Source of the DNA: Candidatus Brocadia sp.
GTDB lineage: Bacteria > Planctomycetota > Brocadiia > Brocadiales > Brocadiaceae
Direction: 5' to 3'
Assembly: GCA_021646415.1 (NCBI GenBank)
Contig: SOEU01000001.1
Coordinates: 310,001 to 374,000, forward strand
Length of the DNA stretch: 64,000 nucleotides
Shown here in pieces: positions 1-7,804 of the stretch. The position numbers were made by a program, and so were the translations under genes. The notes under the pieces are model-generated. The model was given only the letters and a program-made list of their open reading frames with translations. It was not told where the DNA came from and did no database searches. Within the stretch, counting starts at the first letter, position 1. Each line of letters opens with the position of its first letter.

Positions 1-722
1 TCAAGGGATTCATAGAAAATAGCCTTATCGAATGGGAAGGGAAGATTGTCTCTATAATCTTCCTGCCAACCTGTAATCTCCGTTGCCCTTATTGCCATGC
101 CCCCCATCTGGTTCAAACACCGAATGAACTGGAATCCATCCCGGTCGATGCCGTTATTGACAAGATACGACAAACTCTTGGCTGGGTGGACGGTGTTGTA
201 GTCACGGGTGGCGAGCCAACCGCACATAAACATCTCGACGTATTCCTTAAGTCATTAAAAGATACCGGGATTCTGGTTCGCCTGGATACAAACGGCACAA
301 ATCCTGGTGTGCTAAAAGATTTAATTAACAGAAGACTTCTGGATTGTGTTGCCATGGACATCAAGGCGCCTCTTCAGAAAGAAAAGTATGAGCTGGTTTC
401 TGGTGTGCCTTGCACTATTGAAGATATTAAAGAGAGTATCCGGATTATTATGGAGAGCGGTATTGAGTATGAATTCCGCACCACCGTATGTCCATCACAA
501 TTAGCTGGAGATGACATTGAGGATATCGCCAGAACCATTCAGGGTGCCGGGCGCTATACACTCCAGTCTTTCAGGCCGAATCATTGCCTGGACACATCGA
601 TGTTAAACATTGAACCGTACCCTGCAGAAATACTCAGGGGTTTTGCAGCAAGCGCCGGCAAATATGTCGGTTACTGCTGCGTGCGCGGCGAAGAGGGAAA
701 AGTTTTACAAAGGAATTGGTAA
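1..722 (+). CDS. nrdG: Anaerobic ribonucleotide reductase activating protein, radical SAM (5' partial)
   Basis: The reading frame is open from base 3, so the N-terminus lies outside the window. It contains the radical SAM cluster motif CNLRCPYC near bases 72-95 and the GGEP motif near base 210 that contacts SAM. The sequence resembles the NrdG2-type activases (TIGR02495 family), which use a 4Fe-4S cluster and SAM to install the glycyl radical on anaerobic ribonucleotide reductase. An internal ATG at 186 would start after the cysteine motif and is not the real start. The partner nrdD would be expected upstream, outside the window. The family call is firm; the exact partner is inferred. Confidence 0.85.
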   Translation, partial: KGFIENSLIEWEGKIVSIIFLPTCNLRCPYCHAPHLVQTPNELESIPVDAVIDKIRQTLGWVDGVVVTGGEPTAHKHLDVFLKSLKDTGILVRLDTNGTNPGVLKDLINRRLLDCVAMDIKAPLQKEKYELVSGVPCTIEDIKESIRIIMESGIEYEFRTTVCPSQLAGDDIEDIARTIQGAGRYTLQSFRPNHCLDTSMLNIEPYPAEILRGFAASAGKYVGYCCVRGEEGKVLQRNW

Positions 723-775
723 CTTCATTATACCGTTTGGTCTCGTTTATAGCCAGAGAAAGGGGGTGATTGTAT

Positions 776-871
776 ATGGCGATGAAGAAGTGTGGAAGTT
801 CTGGAAAGACAGCAAAGGTAGCAACAAAGAAGACAGCAAAGAAGACAGCAAAAAAGACAACAAAGAAATAA
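776..871 (+). CDS. 31-aa lysine/alanine/threonine-rich histone-like protein
   Basis: A short ORF starts MAMKKCGSSGKTAK and continues with three KKTA/KKTT repeats to a C-terminal KK. A strong ribosome-binding site (AGGGGGTG, 761-768) lies about 8 bases before the ATG. The composition resembles the basic tails of histone H1-like (Hc1/AlgP-type) proteins that bind DNA or RNA, although at 31 residues it would be one of the smallest. It follows the nrdG-like gene by 53 bases and precedes smc. A longer overlapping frame (610-915) lacks such a binding site and is a shadow. Function is inferred from composition only. Confidence 0.6.
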   Translation: MAMKKCGSSGKTAKVATKKTAKKTAKKTTKK

Positions 872-1066
872 TGAATGGTATTTATCAACCGAAAAGCATC
901 TTAAAAGACTTTTAAGATAATTTTACGGGCAAAAGGTTTACTTAATTGATATTTTAGTTATAATTAAATTCTGTATGCTGAGTGTTAGGTATCGAGGATA
1001 TTAATGGTTACTGTATAAAGCGATCCGTATATTTCATGTAAGAGACCAAATGCAGTGTGTATAATG

Positions 1067-1104
1067 AAAAGGGGGTGTTTCGCTCTAACGAAATACCCCC
1101 TTTC
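1067..1104. terminator. Intrinsic terminator before smc
   Basis: A 12-bp stem (GGGGGTGTTTCG / CGAAATACCCCC with one G-T wobble) closes a six-base loop. It is flanked by AAAA on the left and TTT on the right, so it could end transcription of the small basic gene and isolate smc. Confidence 0.7.
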
Positions 1105-1143
1105 GTGATTTAGTACATCATCGGTAATTTTGAAATTAGAACC

Positions 1144-4100
1144 ATGAAACTGAAAAAATTAGAATTATTCGGATTCAAATCTTTTGCTGAAAAAACTGAA
1201 ATTGTCTTTGAGGATGGAATAACCGTCGTTGTAGGGCCCAATGGGTGTGGAAAGAGCAATGTCATTGATGCCATAAAATGGGTACTCGGCGAACAAAGCG
1301 TGAAATCATTACGGGGCAACGAAATGGCGGACGTGATCTTTAACGGAACGGATAAGCGCCCATCATTAGGTTATGCTGAGGTATCACTGACTGTACAAAA
1401 CAACAAAGGGCTTCTGCCACTTGAATACACCGAGGTCTGCATAACCCGTCGTTTATATACTTCGGGTGAATCGGAATATCTTATCAATAAACAGGCAAGC
1501 AGATTAAAGGACATTCGGGAGCTTTTTCTCGATACGGGTTTTGGCGCAAATGCCTATTCTGTAATAGAGCAGGGCAACGTGGAAGCCATGCTGCAGGCTG
1601 ATTCCCGTGAGAGGCGGCTTTTATTTGAAGAGGCCGCTGGAATTAGCAAGTTTAAATCACGGAAGAAGGCTGCCTTGAGCAAGCTGGAACATGTGGAGCA
1701 GAACCTGCTTCGGGTTGGTGACATTATCGAGGAGTTGCAAAAACAACTCCGTTCGGTAAAACTCCAGGCATCCAAGGCGAGAAAGTATCAGGAATATGTG
1801 GAACAATTGAAAAAATTAAAGATTGGACTTTCGCTAAAAAACTATCGTGAGCTAAAAGGGAAAAAGGAGGCTGTTTCAGAACAGGTTAACCAGACAGAAG
1901 AACAAAGCAAAAGGGCAGTCGCCGAAATTAACGAACTTGAAGTGCAAATCAATGCAATTGATGGCATGATGGGGCAGTTAGAGAAGCAATTGGCACAGAT
2001 GCAGACCGAAAGGGTAAATCTGGATGCGCAAATATCCAAAAATCAGGATAAAGTAAAATACGATCACGAACGTATTAAAGAACTAGAAATTCTCCGGGAA
2101 AAGTATACTGAGCAACAAAAGGGTCTGGAAAATAAGATACATGAGACAAACAACAAGATTACAGAGACGAAGGAACAGTTAAATACGGTAGAACAAGAAA
2201 TTGTAAAGTTTGCAGATATCCAGAGGATAAAAGAGACTACCCTGAAGCAGATCAATCTCGAGTGCGATCTGCTGTACCAGGGTATTGATGAAAAGAAGTC
2301 TGAGGTTATCTCTATCCTTCAACAGGAGTCCAGCCTCCAGAATGAGATTGGTAGCCTTACAACAGAGAAAGATGCCCTGAAAACCAGGAAAATGCGTCTT
2401 TCAAAGAGGCAAGAGGAAATTACTTCATTCATAGATACCTTGATGTCTAAATATCAGGAGACCGCGAAAGAAAAAGATTCACTCATGGAAGAATCCAATG
2501 GTTTGGATCAGAAAATATCTGCCTCAAAGGGACGTATCCAAGAACTGGTAAGTATGATACGGTCTTTGGATGAGCAAATCAATCAGCAAAAGCAATTACA
2601 GAGCAGTAAAACCTCCCGACATGAAGTCCTTATGGATTTTGAAATGCGGGCGGAGGGTGTAGAGTCTGGTGCAAAGGCCATCTTAGAGGAGTCCAGAAAG
2701 GACCCTGCGGCAGTAAAGGGTATACGGGGCATGATTGCCGACCTGCTAAAAGTCGATCTCCAGTATGCATTGGCCATCGAAACTGCCCTGGGTGAAAGGG
2801 TGCAGGGTATAGTTACCGATACCACCGATGATGCCGTTCAGGCCATTGCATTCTTACAAAAGAGCCAAAAGGGTCACGCAATTTTTTTCCCATTGGACAG
2901 AACGGACGGTCAGTCTTCCATTCCTGAGAAAATCCTGCAAAAACCAGATGTTGTCGGCATCGCACGGAAACTTGTCAACAGCACAGAAGACGTTTGCAAG
3001 GTTGTTGATGGTTTCCTGAATAATACCGTTGTTGTAAAAGATCTTACTACCGCGCTTGCCATGAGCAATGATAATCGTACTATTCGGTATGTTACACTCG
3101 ATGGCGAGTTATTGGAACCCGAAGGCACACTCAGTGGCGGTAAGAAGCAGGGACAGGTAGGGATCATATCCCGTAAAAGTGAACTGAAGAAGATCGAAGA
3201 AGAACTGGTTCAAATACAGCAAACCCTTGAGAAATTGGAACTGGATAAACAATACCATATCGATGAACTCTCGGGACTCGAAGCAGAGACGGCTCAACTG
3301 GCGAAGAGAATAGAGCAGGTAAATATCCTGAAAATTTCCAAAGACAATGAGCTTGCACAGAATGAACAGAAGCGGGATGAGCTTACCGCAGAGAAAAAGA
3401 TCAATGAGAACGAGATGGAAGAGATCGATGTGGAAGTGGGAAATACCTGTGAACGTGAAAAAGGTTTGCAAGAAGAGTTAATGCAGCTCAACCAGCAACA
3501 CAAGCAATTGGAACAGGAGGTCGAAGAATCCTCCATGCTTGTGGAAGAAAAAGAGCATCTGAAAAAGAGTGTTCAGGATGAAATAACTGCAGTAAAGGTT
3601 GGTCTTGCTCAAAGACAGGAAAAGAAGGATGGACTGAGTAAAACCTTGAATAAACTCGATGCAGAGTTGCGGGAGACCCAGGAACAAATTAAGCATATTG
3701 TGCAGGAGCAGCAAAACTGCCAGCAGAAAAAGCTGGAAGCAGAAGAAGAGATCAAACACCTGGAACTTCTGGTAAGTGAACTCGACACAAAAAGGATTGC
3801 ATTGGAAGGGTCAATGGCGTCGCTCAAAGCCGAGCAGGACAGTCACAATCTTAAAGCGAAAGAATTAAAGGAACACTTTGATGAAAAACGGACAGAGCAG
3901 AAACATTTCGAACAACAACTACAAGGACTAAAACTCAAGGAAAACGAATATCAAATTCGCTTATCTAATCTGGAAGAGCGTGTCCGCGAGGAATATCAAC
4001 TCGACCTGTCAAACTTAGATGCTACAACCGAAGAAATCAAATTGGAACTTACTACGTCACAGGCAGAAACTACTGATCCCACCCAGCCTCAGATTGATTT

Positions 4101-4767
4101 CTGGGAGGCAGTTTCCCGGGAAATTGAGGAACTGCAGGGGAAGATCGGAAGACTGGGGAATGTGAACCTGGAGGCCATCAAGGAACAGGACGAACTGGAG
4201 ATCCGCGAGACATTCCTGGTAAACCAGAAGGAAGACCTCGAAAAATCCCAGGATGCCTTGCAGAACCTGATAAAAAAGATCAACCATACCAGCCGGGAAT
4301 TATTTGAGAAAGTCTTCAATGATATCCGCCAGAATTTTCAGGTGATGTTCCGGAAACTGTTTGGCGGTGGCAAGGCCGATGTAATCCTGGAGGAAAATGT
4401 GGATATTCTGGAGGCGGGCATTGAGATTATGGCACAGCCACCCAGTAAAGAACTTCGTTCAATTACCCTCCTCTCCGGTGGCGAAAAGGTCATGACCACC
4501 GTAGCGCTCCTTTTTGCAGTATTCCAATCAAAGCCCAGTCCATTCTGCATCCTGGATGAGGCAGATGCCGCCCTGGACGAAAGCAATATCAACAGGTTTA
4601 CCCATATTCTGAAGGAATTTACCAAAGACACACAATTTCTCGTTATTACCCACAACAAGGTCACCATGAGCGTTGCCGATGTGATGTATGGCATCACCAT
4701 GCAAGAGCCCGGCGTATCCATGAAGGTGGCCGTAAAATTTGAGGAGATCGAGAGGAAGGTTGCTTGA
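1144..4767 (+). CDS. smc: Chromosome segregation protein SMC
   Basis: This 1207-aa protein is full length for bacterial SMC, the ATPase core of the condensin-like complex (with ScpA and ScpB) that compacts and segregates chromosomes. The Walker A motif GPNGCGKSN is at residues 31-39. Two long coiled coils rich in E, K and Q flank a hinge near residues 520-680, which contains GIRGMIADLL and the glycine-rich GTLSGG. The ABC signature LLSGGEK lies near residue 1110 and Walker B FCILDEADAALDE near 1135. The ATG at 1144 gives the standard MKLKKLELFGFKSF beginning. scpA and scpB are not in the window. Confidence 0.97.
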   Translation: MKLKKLELFGFKSFAEKTEIVFEDGITVVVGPNGCGKSNVIDAIKWVLGEQSVKSLRGNEMADVIFNGTDKRPSLGYAEVSLTVQNNKGLLPLEYTEVCITRRLYTSGESEYLINKQASRLKDIRELFLDTGFGANAYSVIEQGNVEAMLQADSRERRLLFEEAAGISKFKSRKKAALSKLEHVEQNLLRVGDIIEELQKQLRSVKLQASKARKYQEYVEQLKKLKIGLSLKNYRELKGKKEAVSEQVNQTEEQSKRAVAEINELEVQINAIDGMMGQLEKQLAQMQTERVNLDAQISKNQDKVKYDHERIKELEILREKYTEQQKGLENKIHETNNKITETKEQLNTVEQEIVKFADIQRIKETTLKQINLECDLLYQGIDEKKSEVISILQQESSLQNEIGSLTTEKDALKTRKMRLSKRQEEITSFIDTLMSKYQETAKEKDSLMEESNGLDQKISASKGRIQELVSMIRSLDEQINQQKQLQSSKTSRHEVLMDFEMRAEGVESGAKAILEESRKDPAAVKGIRGMIADLLKVDLQYALAIETALGERVQGIVTDTTDDAVQAIAFLQKSQKGHAIFFPLDRTDGQSSIPEKILQKPDVVGIARKLVNSTEDVCKVVDGFLNNTVVVKDLTTALAMSNDNRTIRYVTLDGELLEPEGTLSGGKKQGQVGIISRKSELKKIEEELVQIQQTLEKLELDKQYHIDELSGLEAETAQLAKRIEQVNILKISKDNELAQNEQKRDELTAEKKINENEMEEIDVEVGNTCEREKGLQEELMQLNQQHKQLEQEVEESSMLVEEKEHLKKSVQDEITAVKVGLAQRQEKKDGLSKTLNKLDAELRETQEQIKHIVQEQQNCQQKKLEAEEEIKHLELLVSELDTKRIALEGSMASLKAEQDSHNLKAKELKEHFDEKRTEQKHFEQQLQGLKLKENEYQIRLSNLEERVREEYQLDLSNLDATTEEIKLELTTSQAETTDPTQPQIDFWEAVSREIEELQGKIGRLGNVNLEAIKEQDELEIRETFLVNQKEDLEKSQDALQNLIKKINHTSRELFEKVFNDIRQNFQVMFRKLFGGGKADVILEENVDILEAGIEIMAQPPSKELRSITLLSGGEKVMTTVALLFAVFQSKPSPFCILDEADAALDESNINRFTHILKEFTKDTQFLVITHNKVTMSVADVMYGITMQEPGVSMKVAVKFEEIERKVA

Positions 4768-4910
4768 AAAGCGTTTTCTTTTCCCAAACCAAATTTGTTA
4801 AAAACTGAATTCTACAAAGATGTCCTTCCAAGACCACTATTCTACAATAGAATAAACGATAATAAATCGATACGTTCCTTCTTATTGTAAATACCAAAGC
4901 GCAATGGTGA

Positions 4911-5507
4911 TTAACTAATAGTGACATTCCTTATTTCATCTTTAGGAATGTCTATCGGCAATCCAACCCGCATGAAATACCGTGCAAATGCTTGTGATAG
5001 ATGTTCACGATATGGAGGTAACAATCTAATTCTAGGTGAATTTTTTTCTGCTATACTTTTTAAATATTGTTTAGGAAGTGAGTATATTCTATGAAAATCA
5101 ACTACTGAATAAGGAAAATCAATACCATTGCCATCTAAATGATAAGAATTAAGAAGATGGTAGGCAGGTTCTTTTCCCTGTCGTAAACCTTCTCTCCCAT
5201 CTTTCGAGTTATAATATTGATTATTTTTCATTAAAACTGTAAGTGGCCATACGGGGCATAAAACTATAGAATCAATTTTATCATTCAAAATATCACATGC
5301 TTGTGTTAAAACAATTAAGTCTCCTGTACTAACATCTATTGGCCCATTTGGCTCACTTGTGTTTTCAAGAATTGCTTCATAAAATGATTTCCCCGGCAAT
5401 GGAATATAGCAATCCTTTATAATATCCCCTTGAGTAATATCATCACTTTGTTCAATAATTTCATACCAGGGATACATCCGTGATCCATCAAATAAATCCG
5501 TTTTCAT
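4911..5507 (-). CDS. Unknown protein, third gene of TIGR04255 cassette
   Basis: A protein of 198 aa from the ATG at 5507 (MKTDLFDGSRMYPW). A TTG at 5546 would add 13 residues but has no binding site. It carries QGDIIKDCYIPLP and TGDLIVLTQACDI, a pattern I know only from uncharacterised proteins. No membrane segment or signal peptide is visible. Its start overlaps the end of the preceding gene by 20 bases, so the two are probably translationally coupled. The three genes are AT-rich and stand apart from the smc side. No function can be assigned. Confidence 0.65.
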   Translation of the reverse strand: MKTDLFDGSRMYPWYEIIEQSDDITQGDIIKDCYIPLPGKSFYEAILENTSEPNGPIDVSTGDLIVLTQACDILNDKIDSIVLCPVWPLTVLMKNNQYYNSKDGREGLRQGKEPAYHLLNSYHLDGNGIDFPYSVVDFHRIYSLPKQYLKSIAEKNSPRIRLLPPYREHLSQAFARYFMRVGLPIDIPKDEIRNVTIS

Positions 5508-5850
5508 CTTCTGGCGAAGAAAATTGCATAGGCGTAATTTTTCCAATTTTCACTTTTAGAGAACGTATTTTGGGTAATTCAAGTAATGCTGTATCGGTTT
5601 TAAATATTTCAAAATCATAATCGTAAATTTGTTCATCTAATATGGTGATATTTGGAGAAGTCATATCCTTTGTTATTTCTAATTTTGACACTTCATCCAT
5701 AGTTATATTTGCTGTAAACAAAGTACAAGCAAATATTCCTGCCATTAGACGCTTATTATGAGGAATCTTAATACTATGAATAGCTGGTTTGAGATGCTTG
5801 CTACTAGAATCGCTAATGTTCTTTTCTCCTAGATCATCGTATTCAAACAT
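5488..5850 (-). CDS. Unknown 120-aa protein, second gene of TIGR04255 cassette
   Basis: Starts at the ATG at 5850 (MFEYDDLGEK), preceded at good spacing by TAGGAG; a TTG at 5889 is therefore unlikely. The ATG overlaps the 3' end of the TIGR04255 gene by 8 bases. The central stretch RLMAGIFACTLFTANITM is hydrophobic and could be one membrane segment. Very AT-rich. I do not recognise a family; its position between two partners implies a common role. Confidence 0.6.
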   Translation of the reverse strand: MFEYDDLGEKNISDSSSKHLKPAIHSIKIPHNKRLMAGIFACTLFTANITMDEVSKLEITKDMTSPNITILDEQIYDYDFEIFKTDTALLELPKIRSLKVKIGKITPMQFSSPEDENGFI

Positions 5851-6616
5851 TTTCAAAACTCCTATAAAGTTCTCCTTCAGAAAAAGCAAAAAAACTTTTT
5901 TCTGCTATATGATGAGCATCTGGGAGCCATATGCTAATGTCTGTGGGTAAATCTATTTTTTCTTCGTCTTTTGAAATTATTGAAATTTCCCAAATTAAAG
6001 CATCGTTGTTATCTTTTTTCCCTTTTGCAAATTTATACATTACCATTCCTTCAGGCTTTGATATTGGAAATGAAAATACTGTACTTAAAGAATTAGGCAT
6101 TGGAAGTATTTCTGTTCCTTCAAAAAGACTCTGCGGAAAATTAATCTTTAACTTAAGTAAATTATGCATATATTCTAATATATTAACATTATTTATTTTT
6201 AATGCATTTATGTAACGTAACGTTAATCCCTTTAATTTCAAATTATTAGTATCTGGATAACATTTATAAATGTTTTTAATTGCCTTACAGCATAAATCTT
6301 CGAAATTATTATCCCAAGCATAAGAGTCAGTATCATTCACTGTTAATATCCCAGGGCCTAATTGTACCAATGGCCAAGTCCTTTCCTTCTTACTAAACCG
6401 AAATTGTGGTACGTAAGGAATCATTTCTGCTGGCATTTGCGATGAAGGCAAATTTTCTCTAATTGGAAATACATCTCTTATTCCATTATAAAATAAACCA
6501 ATTAAAAAATTATAATTTTCATCGTATTCAATATTTTTCGAAGTGTCTTTATGTAGTAACCATCTAAATTCAAATATTGCTTCAATCAATGGGCTATTTG
6601 GTAAATGTTTCCCCAT
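5843..6616 (-). CDS. TIGR04255 family protein
   Basis: This 257-aa protein begins MGKHLPNSPLIEAIFEFRW, matching the PPI-x-EA-x-x-E-x-R opening that defines the sporadically distributed TIGR04255 family. Members occur in scattered genomes, often near mobile or defence genes, with no established activity. The rest has an aromatic-rich alpha/beta look without a catalytic motif that I recognise. The ATG at 6616 is used; no clear binding site precedes it. It heads an overlapping three-gene unit running towards smc. Confidence 0.75.
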   Translation of the reverse strand: MGKHLPNSPLIEAIFEFRWLLHKDTSKNIEYDENYNFLIGLFYNGIRDVFPIRENLPSSQMPAEMIPYVPQFRFSKKERTWPLVQLGPGILTVNDTDSYAWDNNFEDLCCKAIKNIYKCYPDTNNLKLKGLTLRYINALKINNVNILEYMHNLLKLKINFPQSLFEGTEILPMPNSLSTVFSFPISKPEGMVMYKFAKGKKDNNDALIWEISIISKDEEKIDLPTDISIWLPDAHHIAEKSFFAFSEGELYRSFENV

Positions 6617-7081
6617 AATGTCATTAAGAATTTACGTTAAAACCCTACTTTAAAAATATTTTTTTAAAATTATGAATTGTATTAAAATTTTTCTGAGGAT
6701 ATTTTGTGATTTGTTCAATGATTATTAGATGCTTATTGCAAGTTTCTCCTAATAAAAATAGAATTGTCAACTATAATGCTACTTTTCCAATTTATTTGCA
6801 ACTAAAAAATGTTGTATATTTGTTGAAACATTGATTCTTACCTAAAATACTTAATGGCAAACTTTACATTGATCCTGAAAGATAGATGCTTCTTTACTCA
6901 GTAAAAAGTTGCGAAATTAGTCCAAGAAGGAAAGTTCATTGGAGATCCTATTATATGGAAAAGGGAGATACGCACTAATAACATTGTTCTGCACGCTGTC
7001 ACACTTCTTCTGTCTTTGAATGTTATGTACCACCTTGATCGTCGGAAATAGAATTTCCACAAATCAATTGCACAAATCTGC
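6617..7081. other. AT-rich intergenic region without supported gene
   Basis: Strongly AT-rich. A plus-strand frame around 6906-7050 reads VAKLVQEGKFIGDPI but lacks a start codon and a binding site, so it could be a decayed small gene. Nothing else is supported. Confidence 0.4.
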
Positions 7082-7110
7082 TTGACAAATAATTGAACAC
7101 GTAGTATATT
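7082..7110 (+). promoter_or_regulatory. Sigma-70-type promoter for fluoride riboswitch 1
   Basis: TTGACA at 7082-7087 and TATATT at 7105-7110 are separated by 17 bases. The riboswitch aptamer begins 22 bases further on, so the spacing fits transcription starting just before it. Confidence 0.7.
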
Positions 7111-7131
7111 TTTGTACATAATTGAAATTCA

Positions 7132-7210
7132 GGCGATGGAGTTCGCCCAACGCTATGTGATAGCTGATAACTCCTATTGAAGCCAGATACTTCGATAGGA
7201 GTTTTTTATT
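7132..7210 (+). promoter_or_regulatory. Fluoride riboswitch (crcB motif) with terminator
   Basis: The aptamer starts GGCGATGGAGTTCGCC, continues AACGCTATGTGATAGCTGAT, then ACTCCTATTGAAG. This follows the crcB consensus, including the GGAGT segment that pairs with ACTCC. The ACTCCTATTGAAG segment also pairs with CTTCGATAGGAGT, followed by TTTTTT, forming the intrinsic terminator of an ON switch that is relieved by fluoride. The layout matches the well-studied Bacillus cereus element nearly base for base. The first downstream gene encodes a 66-aa unknown protein, not a fluoride channel. Confidence 0.93.
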
Positions 7211-7215
7211 TATAA

Positions 7216-7256
7216 GAACCCCTGTCGAAGACACGGTCTCGACAGGGGTTTTTTGT
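7216..7256 (+). terminator. Second intrinsic terminator after fluoride riboswitch
   Basis: A 12-bp stem (AACCCCTGTCGA / TCGACAGGGGTT) is followed by TTTT. It sits 5 bases after the riboswitch terminator. Its tail (TTTTTTGTTATACCGTTATA) nearly repeats the tail of the second fluoride riboswitch, so the two sites share ancestry. Confidence 0.75.
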
Positions 7257-7310
7257 TATACCGTTATACAGCGTAAAATAAATCCCTGTCCTAATTCATA
7301 GGAGGGATTT

Positions 7311-7511
7311 ATGGAAAAGATCATTGGCATTAAGGATCTCCAGGATGCAGGTTTGTTGGGCGTTGAATATACGGAGTCAGATTTGTGTGATGCCTTTTTG
7401 ATGTACTGGATTTCCCATAATAAGTTAAATAAAGACCATGTTGTTTTGCGTGACGGTGACTTTATGCTTGATATCCGTAGTTATTTTGAGTCGTGTAATT
7501 GGATGGTTTAA
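7311..7511 (+). CDS. 66-aa unknown protein downstream of fluoride riboswitch
   Basis: ATG at 7311 is preceded by a strong binding site (TAGGAGGG). The product, starting MEKIIGIKDLQDAGLLGVEY, is acidic, with no membrane segment, so it is not a small Fluc channel. No family is recognised. It is the only gene between the riboswitch and the next terminator at 7531, which makes it the direct candidate for fluoride-controlled expression. Confidence 0.65.
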   Translation: MEKIIGIKDLQDAGLLGVEYTESDLCDAFLMYWISHNKLNKDHVVLRDGDFMLDIRSYFESCNWMV

Positions 7512-7530
7512 GCAGAAGAGTGTAAAAATC

Positions 7531-7580
7531 AAAACCCACCGCTGAGTCCCTTCCCAGGAAGGGATTGAGGGGTGGGTTTT
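7531..7580. terminator. Long hairpin terminator
   Basis: AAAACCCACC pairs with GGTGGGTTTT around an inner TCCCTTCC / GGAAGGGA stem. It closes the 66-aa gene and belongs to the C-rich/G-rich intergenic hairpins scattered through the window. Confidence 0.75.
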
Positions 7581-7804
7581 GTGAAGGTGGATTCGGCGGA
7601 AAAACCAACGCCTTAATCGTTCGACTGAGCGCTCACGACGAAGTCCGCCCTAGTTATAACCGGAACTCGTGCTGTGAAACGAAATTATATCAAATGTTTC
7701 TGCTCAATCAAAGACGATTGAGCCAGCGGAGTCGCTGAGGCGTTGACTTGTCAGATCCGAAGGACGTTACACTTGATGCTTTTATTATGTGGAGGAATTC
7801 TACT

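Noticed and set aside
610-915. 101-aa lysine/aspartate-rich ORF
   Set aside because: It overlaps the nrdG-like gene and lacks a binding site; the out-of-frame 31-aa ORF at 776-871 has an excellent one.
6898-7119. 73-aa minus ORF upstream of the fluoride switch
   Set aside because: It lies over the promoter of the riboswitch and has no family resemblance.
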